Translations under genes and position numbers: made by a program
Assembly (NCBI GenBank): GCA_045535305.1
Contig: JAZSLJ010000006.1
Span: 62,001 to 126,000 of the forward strand
Source of the DNA: UBA1081 sp045535305
GTDB lineage: Bacteria; Bacillota; Clostridia; Oscillospirales; Acutalibacteraceae
Length of the DNA: 64,000 nucleotides
Direction of reading: 5' to 3'
The notes under the pieces: generated by a model
What the model saw: the letters and a program-made list of their open reading frames with translations, nothing else
Database searches by the model: none
Told to the model about the DNA's origin: nothing
Part shown: in pieces, positions 58,839 through 64,000 of the stretch
Layout of the letters: each line of letters starts with the position of its first letter
How positions within the stretch are numbered: position 1 is the stretch's first letter

Positions 58839-60347
58839 ATGTCTAAGAAAACTGTAGCTCTTACAGGTTCTTCGGGAACAATGGGTTTCCAGGGCTTTTT
58901 AGAGCTGTACAAGAAAAAAGATCAGTATAATATCGTTCTTCTTAACCGCGACAGCGAAAAAAACCGTAAAAAGTTTGAGCCGTATATGAACGATCCGTCA
59001 GTCAGATTTGTTTGGGGCGACCTTACAAATTATGAGGACGTTCTCAATATGGTAAACGGTGCAGACTATGTTCTGCATGTAGGCGGTATGGTATCTCCCG
59101 CAGCGGACTATTATCCTGTTAAAACACAGAAGACAAATGTTGCTGCAGCAAAGAATATTGTTAAGGCTGTAAAGGCTCAGCCCGATCCTGATGCAGTTAA
59201 GGTAGTTTACATAGGTACTGTTGCAGAAACAGGCGACAGAAATGCACCTGTACATTGGGCAAGAACAGGCGACCCCATTAAAATCAGTGTGTATGACCAC
59301 TATGCTATCAGTAAAGTTAAGGCAGAAGCTGTTTTTGCAGAATCAGGTCTTAAACATTGGGTTTCTCTTCGTCAGTCAGGTATTCTTTATCCTGCAATCC
59401 TTAAAAATCTTGAGCCTATTATGTATCATGTTCCCATTAACGGCGTTCTTGAATGGGCAACTGTTGAAGATTCCGGCAGACTTCTTGCTAATGTCTGCGG
59501 TGATGATATTCCCGAGGAATTCTGGAGAAGATTCTATAATATCGGTTCAGGTGAAGAATACAGAATCACAAACTATGAGTTTGAAGAGCTTCTTCTCGGT
59601 ACTCTTGGTCTCGGTTCACCCAAAAAGCTGTTTGATCCTAATTGGTTTACAATACGTAATTTCCACGGTCAGTGGTATTATGACGGTGATGAGCTTGAAA
59701 AGTACTGTCATTTCCGTGCTAATGTGCCCATCAAGCAGTATTTCAAGAATATGATGAACAATGTTGAATTCTTCTATAAATTAGCTTTCCTTGCAAAACC
59801 CTTTGCTCCTTTTGTTAAAATGTGGATGAAGAGTATTGCTAAGACTCCCGAATACGGTACAATCTGGTGGGTTGAAAATAAGGTTGACGTAAGAATCAAG
59901 GCTTATTACGGCAGTATGGAAGAATATGAAAGCATCCCCAAGACATGGGATAAGTTTGACGTTATTATTCCTTCAAAAAAGACAACTGCAAGTGATGTTC
60001 TTGTTCTTGACCACGGTTACGATGAGTCAAAACCCTTTGATTCTCTCACACTTGAAGATTTACAGAAAGCTGCGGAATTCAGAGGCGGTAAGTGCCTTGC
60101 AACAGAAATTGTTGATATGTACACTCCCGTTAAGTGGGTAAGTGCAAGAGGCAACGAATTTGAAATGAGTCCCAACCTTGTGCTTCGCGGCGGTCATTGG
60201 TGCCCCGAAGAATTGCCCTGGCCCTGGGATTATGATACTGAAGCAAGAATCAATCCTTTCTTTGCTCAGGTTTGGGATCGCAAAGGCGAAAATAATGTTT
60301 ACGGTCCTGAAATTTTTGATAACTTTAAGGAGAAGGTTACAGAATAA
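58839..60347 (+). CDS. Extended SDR with ~200-residue C-terminal extension
   Basis: This 502-residue protein starts with a Rossmann fold (ALTGSSGTMGFQGFLELY; VWGDLTNYEDVLNMVNGAD; VLHVGGMVSP) and the catalytic YAISK in VYDHYAISKVKAEAVF. It is much longer than typical extended SDRs (~330). The extra C-terminal ~200 residues include VDVRIKAYYGSMEEYESIPK, DVLVLDHGYDESKPFDSLTL, and an aromatic end (LRGGHWCPEELPWPWDYDTE). I do not recognise this domain. The next SDR starts on its stop codon (TAATG), so the two are translationally coupled. Confidence 0.8.
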   Translation: MSKKTVALTGSSGTMGFQGFLELYKKKDQYNIVLLNRDSEKNRKKFEPYMNDPSVRFVWGDLTNYEDVLNMVNGADYVLHVGGMVSPAADYYPVKTQKTNVAAAKNIVKAVKAQPDPDAVKVVYIGTVAETGDRNAPVHWARTGDPIKISVYDHYAISKVKAEAVFAESGLKHWVSLRQSGILYPAILKNLEPIMYHVPINGVLEWATVEDSGRLLANVCGDDIPEEFWRRFYNIGSGEEYRITNYEFEELLLGTLGLGSPKKLFDPNWFTIRNFHGQWYYDGDELEKYCHFRANVPIKQYFKNMMNNVEFFYKLAFLAKPFAPFVKMWMKSIAKTPEYGTIWWVENKVDVRIKAYYGSMEEYESIPKTWDKFDVIIPSKKTTASDVLVLDHGYDESKPFDSLTLEDLQKAAEFRGGKCLATEIVDMYTPVKWVSARGNEFEMSPNLVLRGGHWCPEELPWPWDYDTEARINPFFAQVWDRKGENNVYGPEIFDNFKEKVTE

Positions 60348-61366
60348 TGAAAGTATTTATGATTGGCGGCACAGGTCTTTTGGGCAGTGAAGCCGCAAGA
60401 ATATTTATTGAAAGAGGTCATGATGTTAAGAGCGTAGCTCTGCCTCCTCTTCCCGAAGGCGCTCCCATTCCCGAAAAAATGGAGCTTGAATTCTGCAATA
60501 TTTATGAAAAGTCCGACGATGAAATCAAAGAAATGCTCACAGGCTACGACTGCTTTGTTTTTGCCGCAGGTATTGATGAAAGAGTAGAATTCCCCGCACC
60601 TGTTTACGATGCATATTATAAGTATAATATTGCTCCTCTCAAGAGAATTCTTCCCTTGTGTAAGGAAGTAGGTATGAAAAATGCAGTTATTCTCGGTTCA
60701 TACTTCTCATATCTTGCAAAGAATTATCCCGAGCTTAAAGCAACAGAAAAGCATCCTTACATCAGAAGCCGTATCGATCAGGAGGAGGTTGCATTCTCCT
60801 TTGCAGACGATAATTTTGATGTATCTGTTCTTGAGCTTCCTTATATCTTCGGCACACAGCCCGGCAGAAAGCCCGTATGGGTTATCCTTATCGAACAGAT
60901 AAAGATGATGGATAAGCTTCCTTTCACAATGTATCCCGGCGGCGGCACAGCAATGCTTACTGTACGTCAGGTTGGTGAGGTTATTGTTGGCGCAGCCGAA
61001 AAGTCAAAGGGTGCAAAGGCATGGCCTATCAGTATGTATAATATGACATGGAAGGAATTCCTTAAGATAGTTTACGCAGCAAGAGGAATGGGCGAAAACA
61101 GAAAAGTTATCAGCGTTGCTCCCTGGATGATGCGTATGGGACTTGGTAAAGTCAAGAAAGAATATGCCGAAAAGGGTATTGAAAGCGGTATTGATGTTGA
61201 CGGACTTGCAGATATCATGGCTATTGATCTCTTTATGGATACAAAGTACAGCCGTGAATTAGGCGCAACAGATGACGATATCAGAGCTGCAATTTTCGAT
61301 TCTATCAAAGTCAGCCAGGCTGTTTATGACGGCAAGGTTAAGCTTCTTGGTATGAAAGGCGAATAA
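60347..61366 (+). CDS. NAD(P)-binding SDR-like protein
   Basis: This 339-residue protein has the motif FMIGGTGLLGSEAARIFIER near its start and an atypical SDR body (YDCFVFAAGIDERVEFPAPV, NAVILGSYFSYLA). At the catalytic position it has HPYIRSRIDQEE, Tyr followed by Arg instead of Lys at +4, so classical SDR chemistry may be altered. Later parts (WPISMYNMTWKEFLKIVYAA) suit substrate binding. It overlaps the preceding gene by one base and so is made in step with it. The substrate is unknown. Confidence 0.8.
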   Translation: MKVFMIGGTGLLGSEAARIFIERGHDVKSVALPPLPEGAPIPEKMELEFCNIYEKSDDEIKEMLTGYDCFVFAAGIDERVEFPAPVYDAYYKYNIAPLKRILPLCKEVGMKNAVILGSYFSYLAKNYPELKATEKHPYIRSRIDQEEVAFSFADDNFDVSVLELPYIFGTQPGRKPVWVILIEQIKMMDKLPFTMYPGGGTAMLTVRQVGEVIVGAAEKSKGAKAWPISMYNMTWKEFLKIVYAARGMGENRKVISVAPWMMRMGLGKVKKEYAEKGIESGIDVDGLADIMAIDLFMDTKYSRELGATDDDIRAAIFDSIKVSQAVYDGKVKLLGMKGE

Positions 61367-61375
61367 ATAAATCAG

Positions 61376-61408
61376 CTTGCATGGGACTTGTCCTGTGCAA
61401 GTTTTTTG
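61376..61408 (+). terminator. Terminator of the SDR operon
   Basis: CTTGCATGGGAC and GTCCTGTGCAAG form a 10-12 bp stem with two G-U pairs, followed by TTTTTTGATTTTT. Confidence 0.88.
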
Positions 61409-61415
61409 ATTTTTA

Positions 61416-61537
61416 TAAACAATAATTTAATGTACAATTTACAATTATTGAATATACAAATCGGGTTAAAGGGCAAAGCCCTTTCCACCATTGTACATTA
61501 TACATTGTACATTGTTAATTAGATAAATTATTGTTTA
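61416..61537 (+). repeat. Heptamer/palindrome repeat with 14-bp terminal inverted repeats, copy 4
   Basis: Ends TAAACAATAATTTA (61416-61429) and TAAATTATTGTTTA (61524-61537) are perfect inverted repeats. Between them lie TGTACAA, TTTACAA and TTATTGA, then ATCGGGTTAAAGGGC, AAA, GCCCTTTCCACCA, and TTGTACA, TTATACA, TTGTACA, TTGTTAA. The core palindrome is 61468-61484. The TA at each outer edge could be a target duplication. No coding frame is present, so it is a MITE-like element. Confidence 0.85.
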
Positions 61538-61576
61538 TCGTGCAACTTGTTAATATATTTTTTATCAGAAAAATTC

Positions 61577-61604
61577 AAGCCCGTACCAATATCGGTACGG
61601 GCTT
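61577..61604 (-). terminator. Terminator of the topoisomerase A gene
   Basis: AAGCCCGTACC and GGTACGGGCTT form an 11-bp stem; the minus-strand transcript continues GAATTTTTC. The 94 bp between it and the stop codon hold no gene, only a direct repeat ACGGATACAT at 61605 and 61671. Confidence 0.8.
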
Positions 61605-61698
61605 ACGGATACATACAACGCAAACGCTATTTTAAAATGTCTGCATCCGTCATTTGTAGTATTGTCTGTAACGGATACATTATTATTGGTAATTATTG

Positions 61699-63942
61699 TT
61701 AAAATGACATCTGTTCTCCGGAATCCTCTGCCGAAAGAATTGCACCTGCCGAGGGGAGTGTTTTTGTTTTGTAACGCTGAGGCTTTGTGAACATTCCGTC
61801 CTTATAGTAAACAACCTCTGCAACTCTGTGGCCTTTTTTAAGGTTCATTACTGCAACACCCTGTGTGTTTTTGGTTGTTTTTGATGAAATTGAACCGGAA
61901 TTGAATATGAGCAATCTGCCGGATGTTGATTTTATTACAAAATCTGTATCGTCAGTAATCAGATATGCCGCAACAAGGGGAGATTTGTCCGAATAAGCGT
62001 TGATAAGCTTTTTTCGGTTTGTTTTGGTTTCGTATGCGGACATATCTACCTTTGCAACCTTACCGTTTTCAAAGAAGAACAGCATATATCCTTTGTAATT
62101 GGATGTTACAGCCATATAAACCGATGATTCACCGCTGTCAAACTCCAGCTTTGTGGGAATATAATCACCTAAAACGCTTGTCTTGGAATCCTCAAAATCA
62201 CAGGCTCTTGATTTGTATGTCTGACATTTGTCTGAGAAGAAAAGCAGATGCACAGCGTTTGATGAATCTGTTTCCTGTGTAATAAAGTCATTGTCCTTGA
62301 GCTTGTGCACACCGTTGCTCATACGAAGCGAAAGGGGAGTTATCTTTTTGAAATAACCGTCGTGAGTATAGAAAAGTCTTACGGGGTAATCTTCCACCTG
62401 TTCCTGAGCGTCTTCCGATTCGGTGGTGTAATCATAAAGAATTTCGGTCTTTCTTTCCTGACCGTATTTCTTCATAACATCTTTAAGCTCGGATATGATA
62501 ATATTTTTGATTCTTGATTTTGTAGCAAGAATATCTTCCATATCGCTGATTGTATTTTTAAGCTCTTCAATGTCTTCAAGACGCTTGAGAATGTACTCTT
62601 TATTAAGATGACGGAGCTTGATTTCAGCAACATATTCAGCCTGAATTTCATCAATGCCGAAGCCGATCATAAGGTTGGGAACAACGTCAGATTCTTCTTC
62701 CGTTTCTCTTACAATTTTAATTGCTTTGTCTATATCAAGCAGAATTTTCTGAAGACCTAAAAGAAGATGCAGCTTGTCCTTTGCCTTGCCGAGGTTGTAT
62801 GCAGTTCTTCTTTTGATACATTCAGTTCTGAAGCCGAGCCATTCATCAAGAATTTCACCAACGCCCATAACTTTTGGAACACCGCCCACAAGAATGTTGA
62901 AATTACAGCTTGTAGGGTCTTCAAGAGGAGTTTTCTGGAAAAGCTTAGCCATTAACTTGTCAACGTCAACACCGCGTTTGAGGTCTATTGTGATTTTAAG
63001 ACCGGATTTATCTGTTTCATCGCGGATATCGCTTATTTCTTTGAGCTTGCCTGCTTTCGCAAGCTCTATTATTTTGTCAATAACAGCTTCAACTGTGGTT
63101 GACGGGGGAATCTGTGTAATATCAATACAGTTGTTTGATTTGTCGTAACTGTATTTTGCACGTACTCTTATTGAGCCTCTGCCCGTTCTGTATATTTCTT
63201 CAAGCTTAGCTCTGTCATAAAGAAGTATGCCGCCTGCGCTGAAATCGGGTGCGATAAGTGTTTCTGCAATATCGTGGTCGGGATTTTTAATAAGAGCTAT
63301 TGTTGTTTCGCAAATCTCATTAAGATTGAACGAGCATATATTGCTTGCCATACCTACGGCAATACCTGTGTTGTTGTTTACGAGAACTGTGGGGAACGTA
63401 ACAGGGAACAGCTTGGGTTCCATCATTGAGTTGTCGTAGTTCGGTACAAAATCAACGGTATCCTTGTCTATATCTCGGAAAAGCTCTGTGCATATTTTGT
63501 CAAGCTTTGCCTCTGTGTATCGGGATGCAGCATAAGCCATATTTTTGGAATATGCTTTACCGAAGTTACCCTTTGAATCAACAAAAGGATGCAGCAAAGC
63601 TTCATTACCTCTTGTAAGACGAACCATTGTTTCATAAATCGCCGCATCACCGTGAGGGTTCAGCTGCATAGTACGTCCTACGATATTTGCGGATTTAACC
63701 TTTGCACCGTTAATAAGTCCCATAAGATACATTGTGTAAAGGAGCTTACGGTGTGAGGGCTTAAAGCCGTCAATTTCGGGTATAGCTCTTGAAAGAATAA
63801 CGCTCATTGCATAGGGCATATAGTTCGTTTCAAGAGTATCAGTAATAGTCTGAGGCATAACTTCACCCGCGCCTAAAATGTGTGCGTTAGGGTTAAGTGT
63901 CTCTTGTTTTATTTCACTTTCGTTTTTCTTTTTTCTTGCCAT
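61699..63942 (-). CDS. parC: Type IIA topoisomerase A subunit (ParC/GyrA family)
   Basis: This 747-residue DNA-cleavage subunit has LETNYMPYAMSVILSRAIPE, FKPSHRKLLYTMYLMGL, the active Tyr142 in AASRYTEAKL, and a C-terminal beta-pinwheel of fewer blades than GyrA. It is shorter than GyrA/ParC (~800-840). The region that carries quinolone-resistance mutations reads NPHGDAAIYETMVRL: the usual Ser (GyrA Ser83 equivalent) is Ala, and the acidic position is Glu. AGGAG precedes ATG 63942. The upstream gene tail, 14 bp away, is probably the B subunit. Topoisomerase IV is my preferred call over gyrase. Confidence 0.88.
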   Translation of the reverse strand: MARKKKNESEIKQETLNPNAHILGAGEVMPQTITDTLETNYMPYAMSVILSRAIPEIDGFKPSHRKLLYTMYLMGLINGAKVKSANIVGRTMQLNPHGDAAIYETMVRLTRGNEALLHPFVDSKGNFGKAYSKNMAYAASRYTEAKLDKICTELFRDIDKDTVDFVPNYDNSMMEPKLFPVTFPTVLVNNNTGIAVGMASNICSFNLNEICETTIALIKNPDHDIAETLIAPDFSAGGILLYDRAKLEEIYRTGRGSIRVRAKYSYDKSNNCIDITQIPPSTTVEAVIDKIIELAKAGKLKEISDIRDETDKSGLKITIDLKRGVDVDKLMAKLFQKTPLEDPTSCNFNILVGGVPKVMGVGEILDEWLGFRTECIKRRTAYNLGKAKDKLHLLLGLQKILLDIDKAIKIVRETEEESDVVPNLMIGFGIDEIQAEYVAEIKLRHLNKEYILKRLEDIEELKNTISDMEDILATKSRIKNIIISELKDVMKKYGQERKTEILYDYTTESEDAQEQVEDYPVRLFYTHDGYFKKITPLSLRMSNGVHKLKDNDFITQETDSSNAVHLLFFSDKCQTYKSRACDFEDSKTSVLGDYIPTKLEFDSGESSVYMAVTSNYKGYMLFFFENGKVAKVDMSAYETKTNRKKLINAYSDKSPLVAAYLITDDTDFVIKSTSGRLLIFNSGSISSKTTKNTQGVAVMNLKKGHRVAEVVYYKDGMFTKPQRYKTKTLPSAGAILSAEDSGEQMSF

Positions 63943-63956
63943 TATATTTTCTCCTG

Positions 63957-64000
63957 TCAGCTTATGTCTGCAAGGTCAATGTATGAACTGCCGTATTCTG
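63957..64000 (-). CDS. C-terminal end of the upstream gene, probably topoisomerase B subunit
   Basis: Only the last 13 codons are inside the window, reading EYGSSYIDLADIS then TGA at 63957-63959. The position 14 bp before the A-subunit gene and the LADIS-type ending suggest parE/gyrB-like protein, but the fragment is too short to identify by sequence. Confidence 0.45.
   Translation of the reverse strand, partial: EYGSSYIDLADIS

Noticed and set aside
1..64000. tRNA, rRNA, prophage or transposase genes
   Set aside because: I looked in the intergenic regions and among the coding frames and found none I could support.

Overview
The window looks like a chromosomal segment of an AT-rich, low-GC Gram-positive anaerobe of class Clostridia. 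The evidence is a Bacillota-type division and cell-wall cluster starting with mraZ, strong AGGAGG-type ribosome sites with several TTG/GTG starts, a CIRCE operator, a spore germination gene (spoVAE), PASTA and SH3 cell-wall domains, MurE with the meso-diaminopimelate signature, and an anaerobe's flavodiiron/rubredoxin oxygen-reduction system. An Oscillospirales-like gut organism is my inference; no rRNA is present to test it. I see no tRNA, CRISPR array, prophage, transposase or plasmid gene.

Layout. 1-5.0 kb: end of a surface protein, then an OmpR-type two-component system followed by an HtrA protease. 5.1-9.2 kb: a Cys/SH3 membrane protein, a stand-alone E2/CAT-fold protein, a Gfo/Idh/MocA oxidoreductase and a PfkB sugar kinase. 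9.2-16.6 kb (minus strand): an MBOAT/SGNH polysaccharide O-acylation pair, a secreted ceramidase-like protein, htpG behind a perfect CIRCE element, and spoVAE. 16.7-22.9 kb: a lipoprotein, a rhamnulokinase-type kinase and L-fucose isomerase separated by a repeat-flanked broken four-helix-bundle gene, then an ion/dicarboxylate permease. 23-24.6 kb: a zinc-ribbon membrane protein and a secreted SH3-C39 protein.

24.6-39.1 kb is the dcw cluster: mraZ-rsmH-ftsL-ftsI/spoVD-murE-murF-mraY-ftsW-murG-murA-ftsQ-ftsZ. It supplies lipid II synthesis and septation; murB, murC, murD and ftsA are absent here. An acyl-carrier-like protein without the phosphopantetheine serine, a HAD phosphatase and proS follow. 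41.9-45.7 kb: a Crp/Fnr regulator divergent from a 2-hydroxyacid dehydrogenase, a ferredoxin, a flavodiiron protein and rubredoxin, with a palindrome placed as a class II activator site. 45.8-50.9 kb (minus): a cobalamin riboswitch heads a DUF4430 lipoprotein, an ECF S-component, metF, a detached methionine-synthase reactivation domain and a shortened metH, a B12 uptake and B12-dependent methionine unit.

50.9-64 kb: a Cof-type HAD phosphatase, an unannotated 42-residue peptide gene, a propeller-like membrane protein, a Thr/Glu/Ala-repeat lipoprotein, a second two-component system, a sialidase-fold protein, three SDR proteins around a promoter built on eight 11-bp phased repeats, and a type IIA topoisomerase A subunit with the tail of its probable partner.

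The most unusual non-coding items are a dispersed repeat family (four copies) made of a GGGTTAAAGGGC/GCCCTTT palindrome plus four heptamers of the type TTGTACA, the 11-bp phased promoter array, and the placement of the B12 riboswitch above B12-dependent metH.
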